NCBI GenBank assembly: GCA_027946555.1 | Contig: JAPEVC010000032.1 | Span: 1 to 64,000 of the forward strand | Length of the DNA stretch: 64,000 nucleotides | Direction: 5' to 3' | DNA from: Gnomoniopsis sp. IMI 355080 | Taxonomy: Eukaryota > Ascomycota > Sordariomycetes > Diaporthales > Gnomoniaceae | In this document: positions 34,810-46,270 of the stretch, one piece after another | Layout of the letters: each line of letters begins with the position of its first letter | How positions within the stretch are numbered: the first letter of the stretch is position 1 | Notes under the pieces: generated by a model | The model's database searches: none | Told to the model about the DNA's origin: nothing | What the model saw: the letters and a program-made list of their open reading frames with translations, nothing else | Made by a program: the position numbers and the translations under genes

Positions 34810-36896
34810 ATGGCGACGCCAGCACGGCTCGGCGGAGTGATCGGCGCACAAAGTCCGAATATACCACAACTGACCGACTACAATCGCGCGATGCTCCAAT
34901 ATACTACAGATTACTTTGACCAATACTGGAAAGGTGTTAGTGCCCTCAAGCAGTTCCTAGCCGAGGACGCCAGTGGATCTCGAGTTGCGAAATGGAAGGC
35001 TCTCCCAGTTCCACGACGGCGGTCGCAACCGAGACTTGCAGATGGAAGACCAGTTGGGCCGCTCTTGAATGTCAATCGCTACCGAGCAGTGTACGCGGCA
35101 AATGTGGCTCAGCAATTCGACAACTTCATGGACGGTATCAATCAAGGCCAATATGGTGTGATACAATATGCACGACCGCTTGGATTGGAATTGAAGAAAA
35201 TACTTGGCAAGGGGGCCTTTGGAGTTGCGTGTCTGTTCGAGTTTTCGGATATGGATGGCATCAGGAGGAACATAGTGGTGAAAGCTTCGACAAGCTTAAA
35301 CGACGTCTCAAGAGAGATGGCACATCTCAAGGTCGGTTGACCAAATCATCTCCGTTGACATTGCAGCTTATCACAGCACATCTATAAAGCGATTGGCAGG
35401 TGCTAACCACATTGTTCAACGAATTCATTTTCGTGACCTCCCTGGAGCACAACTGGGGAGCCTTCAAAGAGATGTTCCGGTTGATCCGACAGCATCAGCT
35501 TATCTTGCCAACGTAGCGAGGTTGTTCGATACACAGTCCAATATGTTTGCTATGGAATACATGAGAAACGGTGATGTTCGTATTTCGGTTCCATTTCCGT
35601 GTCTCACCAGTCATTATGTACAAACGTCTGATCACAGACTTAGATCTATATTTACTTAGAAAGACCGGCGGTCTAGGTGCTCTCATAAAGGATCAGGACT
35701 TGTGGGAGGTATTTCACTGCTGTAGGTCTCCTAAACGTACCTCATAAAAAGGGCGTGTCAATAGTTCACTGACTCATCTTGAGCTGTATAGTATTTAGAG
35801 GCATACTTGGAATGGCTTATCCCCAATTTTACGCTGATGGGAGGAACCCCGACTCAGAAATTGTCCCTCAGCAATACGAAACCATTGTCTTAAGCAATGG
35901 TCTGCCGCTTGCCATCGATCGGGGCGTTGTGCATTTTGATCTGGATATTCAAAATAGTGAGTGTGCCTCGCCGTTTAATTGTGGTCCAGGTATTGTAAGC
36001 TGAGGCAAATACAGCGATGATTGGTGATCTGGACGCTCGACATAGCACTGTTCCAATAGTAAAGGTGAGCATATGGCATGGCTCTAATTAATTCACTTGC
36101 ATACAAAGACAGATCTTCTAACCAGTATGCAGATAGGAGACTTGGGCTGTGCAGAACTGATTGCACCTGAAGATCGCGACCGATTGTGAGTTCCACGACT
36201 ATGAATGATCTTCGTGTCATGATTTGACTAACCAGTGATTCCATTAGCGACCTAATGTTAGACTATAGAAGAGTAAGAATATCTCATTCCATACGGGTTC
36301 CACAAAGTAAATTGTTGAAGATCTTTGAATATCAGGCACTAACGATCGGGTACAAAGCGTGGAAAATATACCATTTTTTTGCCTGTATGTTTGTCAATGT
36401 TTCTCTCGTCTTTCAAATGCCTTCGGACTACTACCACCAAAAGCAGGAACAAAATACGAAAGACTGGGACTACATTGATAGGGCTCCACGTCTACTTGGA
36501 GAACGAATTGCTGGAAATTACGACTGGTGGACCAATTTGTATCAAGCAGCCCATGTACACACGTCAAGTCCTCGAATTCGCGTCCTGATCAGCCTGTGCT
36601 AATCAAATCACAGGTTATGTGGCAGCTAATAACTGGCTTCGGTCCAGACATACCGCCACAGGTCGCGAAAGCATCTTTTACGAATCCTAACGGCGTAGAG
36701 CTTAATTTCTGGTCATATGGCGCCCTGCTATTGCAACAAATTCCTGAGACTATAAACCACGATCCTGATCTTCGGGCCACCATAGCATGGTGTATGGGTG
36801 AGTTACCTCTCTTTTCGAGAAAGGCGGACGTAGTTCTATGAATTCGATATCTTTTTGCGGTCTTTTACAGTCAATGCGATCTTGTTCGAGCGTTGA
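34810..36896 (+). CDS. protein-kinase-like protein, ten exons
   Basis: Exons: 34810-35335, 35400-35570, 35638-35721, 35792-35956, 36015-36064, 36133-36185, 36248-36272, 36447-36554, 36614-36797 and 36871-36896. All joins keep frame; 463 residues. Residues 1-125 are helical without known domain. The kinase region has LGKGAFGVA (Gly loop), VVKAS (Lys158), REMAHL (Glu169), VHFDLDIQNT (catalytic loop with D and N) and KIGDLGCAEL (DLG in place of DFG). NYDWWTNLYQAAHVMWQLITG (alphaF region) follows. The APE segment usually seen between DFG and alphaF is not visible, so activation-loop function may be altered. The HFDLDxQN loop is typical of a fungal-specific kinase-like group. Exon 1 uses a weak GTTGAC donor, and exons 7-8 and the last one are the least certain. 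Confidence 0.6.
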
Positions 36897-37664
36897 CGAT
36901 CGTTTTTATTGGCAATTTGATCTCTAACTATGGATTCATATCGACCCTGTCAGCCGTGTCACCCGACGACAGACCCAGACGTAAGTTCTTGCAACTTCTC
37001 GTTTGATTCAATATTTCTAAGGGCTGACACGACAGCAGTGGATGAACTGGAAGCAATCCTTCTCTATAAATGTGGTCCTGCTCAGTGGTCCAATGTAGAA
37101 ATTGGAGCAAACCTCAAGGGAAGCATCGTGGATATTCTGAACACCTTACCCGTGTCAGTACACCAAGCGTCATAATAGCTATGTCCGGTACTCCTCAGGC
37201 TTTTCACTGACTATTACAAAGACCCTCAGCCAATACATAAGCATCAGTCGCTACAATGTTGCTCCAAAGCTCCTGGACTTCTAATGATCTATTCGGTCTA
37301 AAGAGTGTCGTCTCTGGCCGTCTTGACAGGTAGTCTGGCTAGGAAAGGGCATACGCGATGGAAAGGTTTCAGGTAAGAACAAGGCCTGCCTCAACAAGTG
37401 TATCATACTACAAATAGATGCATCTGGCAACGTGAAAGCAAAAGTATGCCGTCGTGTCCAAGTGCTGGACTTTAGAGGCGTATGGAGAATTGAAATATAT
37501 ACAAAATCAAATGCCTGCCATATCTTATATCTTCCAGAAGAGATAACGATCGTGTGGAAATTCAGCAGCCTGTCGAAGACCTGTTTGGCAGTTCTACTTG
37601 ATCACTTAGAATTGCACTGACCAAACCTTGGAGAATCATCGCAAGATTGTCGTTGTCTCTTCAT
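36897..37664. other. intergenic, possible exon remnants
   Basis: Two + strand ORFs (36930-37175 and 37432-37620) have some protein-like composition, including VDELEAILLYKCG. They could be further 3' exons of the kinase-like gene or relics; not called. Confidence 0.4.
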
Positions 37665-39652
37665 TTAGATTAGTTCAATACAGTCAATAGAGATGCCTGG
37701 ACTCAGGTAGTCAGTGCCCGTGCTACCCGAAATAACATTGATGGTGAGAACTGGTTGAAGTGTTAGTACAAGAAATGATTTAAAGAATTCGACACAGAAG
37801 TTGGACTCACCGTTGAAGGTGCTTGCGGAAGTTTTCCACGCCGTGGAGGGCACGTCAAATTCAAGAACAGCGTTGTTGCCGCGGTAGGTGCCAACAGTGA
37901 GTGATCTCGTAGAGGCCTGGGTAGTAGCTGAAGGTATGGTGGAGGTCCAGTCGTTCACAGTGATCTGGGGACGTCCATTGATATACGCTTCGGTGATACC
38001 AATACGCACGGTATGTGCCTCGGCAAGTTGAGTATCATTGAGCTTGAAATAAATGATATGCCCGTTGTTGATATCGCTCCACATGTATCCTGGGAACGAA
38101 GAGTCCGTAGAAGTGCCAACAATGAAGTTGCCAGGGTTCCAGGAATCTAATCTGGTGTCAGACGGATGCATGAAGGTTGGTTTCCACGGTGTATCGACAA
38201 AGTTGACGAATCCCGAGGGTGTGCCGTCCCAATCTCCGATACGCCAGATCGCTGTTGTGTCGGAAGGATCCACGCAGGTAATTGTGTTCACAGTTGTAGT
38301 CTTAGCAGCCGTGATGGTGACAGAGGCGGTGTGGACCTCGAGCTCATCTTTGTATACTGTCAAGGTATAGGTTCCGGGCAGAACCTTCTTGATGCTCCAA
38401 GCTCCAGTACTTGCGGCGGCGGTACCCCAGTACTGGGCTTCTGTATTAGAGAGTCCCACCGTGTAAGTAATACCAGATTTCATGTTTGACAGGCCGACTC
38501 CAGAGATAGCGCCACGTCCAGATGATGGAACCCAGCCATCGATACCAAGGTCATCAAACCAGCTCCAGTCCGCATTGCGGGCGAACAGGGCCGTGTTGGG
38601 CGTGCTACCATCGGTGAACGAAAGAACGGAGGGCCCTTGCAGGCCGAAACGTTCAGGGTCTGTGTGGCCCATATTGTAATAGTAGATGTCGTAAAGATCC
38701 TCGCCAGATGTGTCAGCGCGGCGCTGGAGACAACGAAAGAATGGGCCACCGGAGGCTTTCTCGTGGTTGGAACGAATCATCCACACTCCAGCAGAAGAAC
38801 TGCTCTTGCCCACGTAGTCAACTAGAACACGAGATGTTAGCCCCGCGAAGCAGTATTCGAGCAGAATCAGTATATCATACAGTCTTTGACCCGGCCATAA
38901 AGAGCACCATTATAGTGCTTCGACCAGGTTGTGCCATCGCTCAGGCCCATGACATCGGAGGCCTCGATAAAAGAGGCAGTATCGGGGTAGAAATCGGTGT
39001 CATCAGTGACAGTCTCGTCGGTATTGTAGCTGAAAGTGCCCCCAGGCATCCGTACAATATATCTATGCACTGTGACGCTGTCATCGGCCTTGTTGGTGAA
39101 GATCTGCACCTCGTCAGCGAAAAGAGACAGCTCCTAGATAATGTAGAGGACGCACAAACACGTTGTCCTGACCGTAGCGAATGAACAAGTCTAATCCGCT
39201 TATTAGATTTTTCCGGCAGATTCTTGTTTGAGCATACTTGGTGAGACTAACAATGCTTGAGTGTTCCGTACGTGACAGAAACTTTGATGATGTATGCAGG
39301 ACTGGTAAACTTTTCGATGGTCACTGTACTAGCGCCCAGTCCCGTTTCTACTTGCGTATTCTTGTTGCTGTAGCCATTATATTCAACACCCTTTGGTTTG
39401 ATGACTTGTAGTCAGTATGGGCACGAAGTCCACATGATCTTTGTGCCGGATGTTACACACATTGTATTTCATTGATTGGATGTCTCCATTGGTCTTGCTG
39501 ACCTCGATCACTAGGTTTTTACCATTATCGATGGTCCAATAGGTCCCTTCATCTGTGTAGCCAAACGATGCAAGAACTGCTGACGCAAACAGCGTCCACA
39601 CGAGAGTGAAAAGAAGCATAATGATAGGACGTCTAGCTTGTGCCCTAGACAA
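37665..39652 (-). CDS. rhamnogalacturonan lyase (PL4 family)
   Basis: Six exons: 39652-39461, 39390-39252, 39190-39156, 39103-38881, 38821-37811 and 37750-37665. The joined frame gives 561 residues. A second Met 11 codons in (39619) gives a more usual signal peptide, MLLFTLVWTLFASAVLA. The mature start ASFGYTDEGTYWTIDNG, then VFIFTNKADDSVTVHRYIVR, GRVKDFDYVGKSSSSAGVWMIRSNHEKASGGPFFR, a fibronectin-III-like middle (LPGTYTLTVYKDELEV) and a jelly-roll C-domain (WRIGDWDGTPSGFVN...GISIDCIELI) are the three-domain plan of PL4 enzymes. These cleave the rhamnose-galacturonate backbone of pectin by beta-elimination outside the cell. The last intron has a TACTAAC branch site. The 35-bp third exon is supported by frame and motif continuity. 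Confidence 0.9.
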
Positions 39653-41294
39653 AGGCTTGATATCGATTCAATTGGGCCAGATTCTGTCCATGCAATGGAA
39701 GCTGAACGCCAGTAGCACCAGTGCAAACACCGAAGACGCCGGACCTCATACTCGTTCTATAAGTGCACTTGTCGTGCATTCAGTCCAACCCCTGTGTTGG
39801 GTGGGTCTCTCGGGCTCGGAAGCTTCGCGTGCTTGCTCTTCATCCTCAAATCTCGCGAGGGAGCAGTCGCGTGTCGATAAGGGCCACTTTGCGGGTTAAA
39901 AGCCCACGACCCCAGGCTATTGAAGCCAATCATCGTAGATGGCACCACACCGAGTCAAAATAGCCAGATCCCCGATTAAGCATCGAAGGAGAAATATGCT
40001 AATTATCCGAGCTTCCAAGGAACATAAAGCGCATCACGGGTCACTATTTTGACTGCCAAGACGCTTTCGCAGCAGTCATTTCCGCGTTCTCAGGGCCAGG
40101 GATCATAAGCCATGACTCTCCCGTGGCCACCTTCATACGAAGTATAAAGACTGAACAAACAGACATTCAAGCATCATCAACGAGAAATCCACGGACCTTA
40201 TGTGATCCACGAAACGAAGTTTCATTCCGGGGGATAAAATGGAGAACATGTCGAATGGAAATCTGCTGGCTTGGTCGGGTGCTGCCAGACTGCCCGGATA
40301 GTGGCAGATAAAGTCGACAATTTATACTGTATCTGAACATATGCAAAGATCTACATGCTTCTAGTATCGTCATCCGCCTTGGTGGATATGGAAGAGCCTT
40401 GGCCAAGCGCTCGTATCTGATTGTTGAAACGCACTAATAAGTGAGGCCAACTGGGATCGGGTAGGTGTGCAAGCGCAGTGCTGGCTACCTAGTACCCAGG
40501 TAGGAATGTGTCGTGCACGGGAAGCTCCGTATGCTTAAAACAAAGTCGCTTAACCCAGAGAAAGACGCTTTCCTCCCAGCTCTCAGGGCAATGCGCGTTC
40601 ATAAAAGAATTAGACCTGGCCAGAGCTCCCTCGACACAAAAGTGATTGTGTTCTGTCGTGTGCGTTACATTACATGCCTGAGCCGAGTGCTCACACTTCT
40701 CTATCCACTTGCTCGATGCGCTCTTGTAAAAAGAATTATTTGTCATGTCGGTTATGAGCGAGGTTTGCATGTCGAACTCATAGCGCACTTTGCTTCTAGT
40801 ACAAGTCACACCTTATTCGTGGAATAAAACATGAAAGAATGCACTACTTTTTTTTTAAAAAAAAAGGGAGACTTACCAATCGGCCAGTCCGGTCCAGCAA
40901 GATCTACAGAGTATATAGCCGCCGGGGAAACCTTGAACCCTGTTACGAGGCTGGTACTGCCCCATATACAAGACGACAAGACGAATCGAGAAAAACAAGA
41001 ACACTGTCCAAAATAACGAGGCAGCATTGTATACAATACAACATGACACTTCTTCAGACCGAGAAAAGCCTAACGTTACGTGCCTTGAAGAACGCTTCTA
41101 CAACTCTGACTATTATTGCAACCATGGGTGGTAAAGCAAATAGGGACATGACATATTGACAAGTACTATATAATTCTTGCTCTCACACTACCTAGGTAAA
41201 TACCTAGGTACTGTGAGCCTGTAGGCTATTAGACTTGAGACCTACTGAAGCTTGGAACTCATCATGACAACCTTGACAGGCTCCAACATTTCAT
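39653..41294. other. intergenic, 1.6 kb
   Basis: No gene seen. Holds a perfect T9A9 palindrome at 40848-40865 and the inverted repeat at 41182-41217. Confidence 0.5.
41182..41217. repeat. inverted repeat built from two TACCTAGGTA units
   Basis: Left arm 41182-41198 and right arm 41201-41217 are reverse complements over 17 bases with one mismatch, separated by AA. Each arm holds one perfect TACCTAGGTA next to CTCACA or its complement. It lies about 80-115 bases beyond the stop of the sarcosine-oxidase-family gene, so it may be in its 3' UTR and form a hairpin in the transcript. Confidence 0.75.
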
Positions 41295-42752
41295 TCAAAG
41301 CTTCGCTTGGTGATCCAAAAGGTCATTCATCTCAAATCTGGGGTAGTCTGGGAAGTTAGTGCTGTCCGGGCGTTCCCTATCCCATGACCATTTGTTCATG
41401 AGGTGTGGCGCCAGCTCGCCCTCAAGCATCTGCACAATGTACTTGCCCAGCACCGGGAAGAATTTGTAGCCGTGAAAGGAGCCGCATGTGGCAACATATA
41501 GGCCTTTCGCACCAGAGTGAGGCGATATGATGAAGTCGCAGCTCGTAGTGAAAGCGTCCCTGGACCAGAGTCAGCACATAAGCTCATCATACGCTCAAAC
41601 TTGGTCATTTGTGATTTGGGCAGAAAACTCACCAGCAGATACGGTGTTTCTCACGCTTCCAGCCATTGGACTTTTCACCGTAGAAAACTTGATTGGCGTG
41701 CACAATATCCTGTATCAGCGGCTTGGAAACCTTCCACTGCGCATAGTCAGGCTCATCCGGCGGCGCCGACACCTTGACTCCAGGCGCGACTTCTTGCGTA
41801 TTCGCAAAAATCTTCTGCCCCCACCATTTGAGTTCTCGGTCCCTCGTCGGCGGCAGGCTCCCAATAAAGGGCCCTGTCTCGGCGCGGTAGCCCTGCACGC
41901 CGACGGGCATCTTCCGGTACTTCTCGTACTCGGTGTCGTCGTGCAGCGTTACCATGCCCGTTGTGATGCCTCCAGCGACGATGCGGCCTCCGGCATCGAC
42001 AGCGTCGATCCCGCTGTTGTGTGCGCTGTGCGCTAGCAGTTTGGCGGTATATGCACCCGTGCAGAGAATGGTGTGTGATGCCTCCAGGACCTGGCCGCTC
42101 TTGGTCTTGACGCCCGTGCAAACGCCACTGGGGCTGAACGTTAAGGTAGCAACATCGCCTACCACGTATTTCACGCCCAGGCGGATGCACTCCTTGGTGA
42201 TGGCGCGCAGGGCGTCCCCGGCGAAAGCGAAGCCGCTGGTTTTATTGACGAGGACCTCCTTGACGCCGTTGTAGTCGGCGTCCGCGAAGAGGCCGTTATA
42301 CATTTTCTTGGCTTCCTCCACTCTTCAATTGGTCAGATGAGAGTCAGTGAGAGCTCGTGAGCAAGAGGAAGTTGACAGTCTGCTTACGGCACGGCTTGCA
42401 AGTCGGCTTTTCTGCCCAGTTTCTTGAAATTGTCAATGACGAGCTGAGCATAATCAGTCCGGCAGATCCAGTAGATGCCCGTCTCTACAAAGTACGGTTG
42501 CCATAGTGGATCGTTATTAAAGATGTCCTGCGCCTCGAGCGCCAGTGCACAATAGTCGAGGTCATCATAGTCTGCTCGCACGACCTTATTCCAATCCCAC
42601 GATGCTGCCACACGAGATTCTGCGTCGTATGCGTCGCGATCTACGATCGTCACACTCGCATTTGGGTATTTCTTGATGAGGTGATAAGCTGTGGAAACGC
42701 CAAAAACGCCGGCCCCAACGATGAGGTATGATGATTTGGACTTTAGGCTCAT
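41295..42752 (-). CDS. FAD-dependent amine oxidase, sarcosine oxidase/saccharopine oxidase family
   Basis: Three exons: 42752-42388, 42322-41633 and 41559-41295; 439 residues, normal for the family. The Rossmann FAD motif is LIVGAGVFGVSTAYHL (GAGVFG at 13-18), with an acidic beta2 end (IVDRD). Middle conserved parts are FVETGIYWICR and ILCTGAYTAKLL. Splicing restores HRICWDAFTTSCDFIISPH: Cys351 sits where the monomeric sarcosine oxidase/fructosyl-amine oxidase family attaches FAD covalently. GLYVATCGSFHGYKFFPVLGKYIVQMLEGEL closes the domain. Relatives oxidise N-methyl or secondary amino acids to the amino acid, an aldehyde and H2O2. Next to a dimethylglycine-dehydrogenase-like gene, sarcosine is the simplest candidate substrate, but saccharopine, pipecolate or fructosyl amino acids are not excluded. 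Three CCGTTAACGG-type sites lie 290-510 bp upstream. Confidence 0.85.
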
Positions 42753-43044
42753 AGTGAGAACACAAAGAATGAATGTAGATTAGAGATCCGGTGCAGAAGG
42801 CAGGAAAAAAACCAGGTGATAATCAGTATTCAAGCCAGACGAATTTCAGGTGAATTGGAGCCCGTCTAATATTTGCCCGACTTTGAGCCATCACGCGATG
42901 TTGGCGTCCCAGGTCATGAATAGGATGCTATCAAGACGGGGCTATGTCAAGCCTTTCACGCAGCCCCCTCCCCTGAAGATGCAGCGGCCGGGATCTCCAG
43001 ATCTGCTTTCATCTGGACAAGCGCCCATTGGTGGTACCTTATCT

Positions 43045-43054
43045 CCGTTAACGC
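43045..43054. promoter_or_regulatory. CCGTTAACGC, variant of the shared palindrome
   Basis: One base off CCGTTAACGG and preceded by ATCT as in the copy at 43253. About 290 bp upstream of the amine oxidase ATG. Confidence 0.45.
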
Positions 43055-43139
43055 TATGTATTTTCCGGGGGTTTTCCAATACATGCATTTAGGCTGGCCC
43101 TCGAGCTGTCAAAGCAGAGCCGCATGATCCCCACAATCT

Positions 43140-43149
43140 CCGTTAACGG
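43140..43149. promoter_or_regulatory. CCGTTAACGG palindrome
   Basis: Perfect inverted CCG/CGG triplets around TTAA, the geometry of Zn2Cys6 binuclear-cluster binding sites. It is preceded by AATCT, so the shared block is ATCTCCGTTAACG. Confidence 0.5.
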
Positions 43150-43252
43150 TAACCTATCAGTACGTCTCCCGCCACGAGCAGGGTCCTGTCCAAGCCTTGG
43201 AAACTATATCTCGGCGGCTATCTCTGCTAGACTCTTAGGTTGAAACATATCT

Positions 43253-43262
43253 CCGTTAACGG
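43253..43262. promoter_or_regulatory. CCGTTAACGG palindrome
   Basis: Second perfect copy upstream of the amine oxidase gene, again in an ATCTCCGTTAACGG context. Confidence 0.5.
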
Positions 43263-44827
43263 CTCGGGCTGATATCTCCAAGAAGCAAGAGGAGTGCATC
43301 ACAAACATCACCGGGTCAGTGATCAATGCTTCACAACCGCATAACGCACAAAAAATCTATGCCCCGTAGTACTAAAGTGATACAACCTGCAGTCTTCCTC
43401 ATCGGTACACGTCACCGCACATACTATGTGGAGGGAGGTTTGGCGCCAGGTGATGCTCGTGTCATAAGGTTAACGGGTCGTTTGTTCTAGACCCGAGCCA
43501 CATGTGACATGACGATGCTTCGTGTCCTCTGCGGGCCCGGGGAGCCGTGAGCCGAAACCTAACGTCAACTCAGACCAACAAGCACCAAGACTGGTCATTT
43601 AAAGTATACTGCAGTTATATTACTTGAGAATTACCTAAAAAGCCAACGTAGATGGTGGCCAAAATGCAGCCCTAAGCTTACCATCATGAATGCGGAGTGA
43701 ACTGGGTCTGATATAAAAGGTTAGCGTATATCGAGATTCACGCCGGTTACACATGACGGCTGGCACCTCACGATAATGGTGGCCACATGGGGTATGTGCA
43801 CCCGATAACGGGCTTGCATCGCTCTAGTGTCCAGCTTTCTTCCCCAGAAACAGCTTGTCCAAAAGGTCGGTTGAGACAGGTCACATCGGCGTTCCATCTG
43901 ATTCTAGCATCTCGAGCCAAAAGCACAGACATCTCATCATTGGCTCGTTTGATAATCCAGATACCTTGGCAAAAGTCCTGACCGCTTTGTTTCCTCTACC
44001 TGGCTAGCCAGGTCAAACAATTGTGGTTATAAGCCAGTATTTACTCTTTACCTACCTAGGTATCTAGGTAGGGATGAATGGTTGAGACGGCAGAAGAGGC
44101 GTGGCGCTTCTGCTTCACATAAACCGCCGATGGGGCCACAATCGCCGATTTCTTCCCACCTCGAGGATAGAAGAGCCAAATATTTGGCCCCTTACATGAC
44201 AATCAATCCACTAAGCATCTCGAATCATCCACTGCAAGAAAATGCGTGCTTGACTCATTTGAAGCTATTGATTGTCAAGTAGGACTGGCACTTTCAAACT
44301 TGAGTTGAGCAAATTCGTTGGAACGTCGGACGGTGATCATGTTGGTCGCGTAGCATTATATGCCACTGGCAATATGAGGTGCGCCCATTTGAGCTTAAGA
44401 GCATTGTGATAATACGAGCTCCTTCAAATATGAAATCCTTAGTACGTGTTTCATAGTTCAAGTTTAGATTTCGGTATCGCTCATTGAAATGGAATACGTT
44501 GGAAACGTGAGAAACGGCAAATGGATTGAAGTATGATACCCAAAAACATAATGAGAGCTGCCTTGTCAATTTATAGAGCCAAAACTGAAAGACACATGTA
44601 AGGCTTGAAAACGAATACCAAATATAAGAAAGAAGAACAAAAGAAAAACCAGGTAACCACCGCTCAAGTGGGCGCCAGCACAAGAACGATAGACAAAGTT
44701 GACTGCCAAACTTCCCCGATATCAAAACTCCCACAACTCCGCTGCTATTCATCATCATCATCAGACCCATGCAACGCTATCAATCTCAATCTCTAATCCC
44801 AATGCCATCTAAATCTTCAATCTGAGC

Positions 44828-46270
44828 TCACCAGGCCAAAGGCCCCTTCTCATTGAATTCATTCGAGCAGCTGAGCCCCGCACAGAATTTGACATCCTTC
44901 TCCGCTACCTCTGCATTGTACCCGTTGAGCTGCTGCCTCGCCGGCCAGATCTCCTTGTGGGCGGCCTTTTCTTTAGTGTAGTGCTCGATGACAGCTTCAC
45001 GGCACAAGTTCTGAAAGAAGAGCGGACCCTTCTCCATACGCGGGTGCATCTCACCGTTAAGGAAGACGCCGTTGTTGACGTTGCGCTGCGCGGCGGCGCA
45101 TAGCACCTTGTCCTCGGACATAATGCGTTTGTACATCTGGTTCACGGTCTGGAAATCTTCCTCAGTTGCATTCTTGTTGCGGAAGACTTGATAAGACATG
45201 GTAGATTTGTTGTGCCCATGAGGAATGAAGCGTTGGATGAACAAGAAGTTGGGCCTATGGGTGGTTGACGTTAGTTTCCACTTTGACCCATAGAATTGCA
45301 AAGTGCTTAGCCAGGTACTACTTACGTGATGTTGTGAGAGACGTTGGGAAAGTGATATGTCGGCGCGACAGTCAGGCCAGCTTGTGCCTGTTCAGGTCTC
45401 GTGGCGACATTGTGGACAATGTAGCCACGCCTTGTCTCCACATTGTAGGCCTCGAGGTCGGCAACAGCAGGAATGTCCGGGTGTGTCGTCTTGCAGTGGT
45501 AGCATTCGTTGTAGTTATCGGCCAGGATCTTCCAGTTATAGGGTCCCTCCATCTGCCAGCAGTGGTCGAACACGTAGTCGTCAAAGTTGAATTCCTTGTA
45601 TTTTTCCTGTTCATCGGCCCCGAGGAAATCCTCCTCCCAGGCGACCTCGGGCACATCTTTAGCGTCAAAGTTGACCCAGATGAAGCCATTGCGATCAATG
45701 TGCACGTGGATAGGTAGCAGGCCATTCTTGGACTTGTCAAAGCCCGTAAGCTCTTGATAACCTGGTGCCTTGGCCAGGTTGCCACTCAGACCGTAAGACC
45801 AGCCGTGATATCTGAAGCGAAGACTTGTTGTCAGTGCCTTACTTATTGACGGACGGTACTGGTTGGCATATATGTATGACTTACTTGCAAGAGAATATCA
45901 TGGAGGAGCCCTTCTCCTCGTGGACAATGGGATAGGCGCGGTGTCGGCAAATGTTGTGAAAAGCATTGATTTCACCCTTGCGGTTGCGTGCTATTATGAA
46001 GTTGAAGTCTGCGACCTCAAAGTTGAGCCAGTCGCCGGCATTGGGGATCCTATTCTTGTGGGTAATGAGCTGCCACCTGCGCGAGAAGATGGAGCGCTTC
46101 TCGAGCTCGTACAGCTCAGGCGATGTGTACCACTCAGCTGGCAGTGCTCGAACTGGCGTCTTCTCCTCAGTCTTTGTCTTGGACTTGGAGCGGCCGTAGC
46201 TTGCGAGACCGCCCACTGCGAGGCCACCCACGGCGATGCCGCCGACGTAGCGCAAAACTGCTGTCGCCAT
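44828..46270 (-). CDS. Rieske [2Fe-2S] oxygenase, glycine betaine/choline monooxygenase-like
   Basis: Three exons: 46270-45885, 45811-45326 and 45254-44828; 432 residues. The start is MATAVLRYVGG, a Gly/Ala-rich segment of about 23 residues that could be a membrane or mitochondrial signal. The Rieske centre is C108-R-H110 ... C128-K-Y-H131, exactly CxH-x17-CxxH once exons 1 and 2 are joined. The mononuclear iron site is NYNECYHCKTTHPD with His234 and His239. This is the alpha-subunit layout of choline monooxygenase and of bacterial glycine betaine demethylase (GbcA, about the same length). In this neighbourhood the most economical reaction is oxidative demethylation of glycine betaine to dimethylglycine. 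Choline or carnitine are alternatives. No reductase partner gene is in the window. It is divergent from the dimethylglycine-dehydrogenase-like gene. Confidence 0.88.

Larger units (their letters stand above)
42753..44827. other. intergenic, 2.1 kb, promoter of the amine oxidase gene
   Basis: No gene seen. Contains the repeated CTCCGTTAACG(G/C) sites listed separately, a further half-like GGTTAACGGG at 43468-43477, and TACCTAGGTA at 44054-44063. A 158-codon - strand ORF at 44294-44770 is hydrophobic and not convincing. Confidence 0.5.

Noticed and set aside
36930..37620. ORFs after the kinase-like gene
   Set aside because: Possible extra 3' exons, but the kinase frame closes at 36896 and no good link was found.
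39141..39190. 22-28 nt introns in the rhamnogalacturonan lyase gene
   Set aside because: Too short to splice; a later acceptor at 39104 gives a 52-bp intron with a CTGAC branch site and restores VFIFTNKADDS.
44294..44770. 158-codon hydrophobic - strand ORF
   Set aside because: It consists of runs of Met, Leu, Ser and Phe with no ordered membrane topology or family motif; it lies in A/T-rich intergenic DNA.
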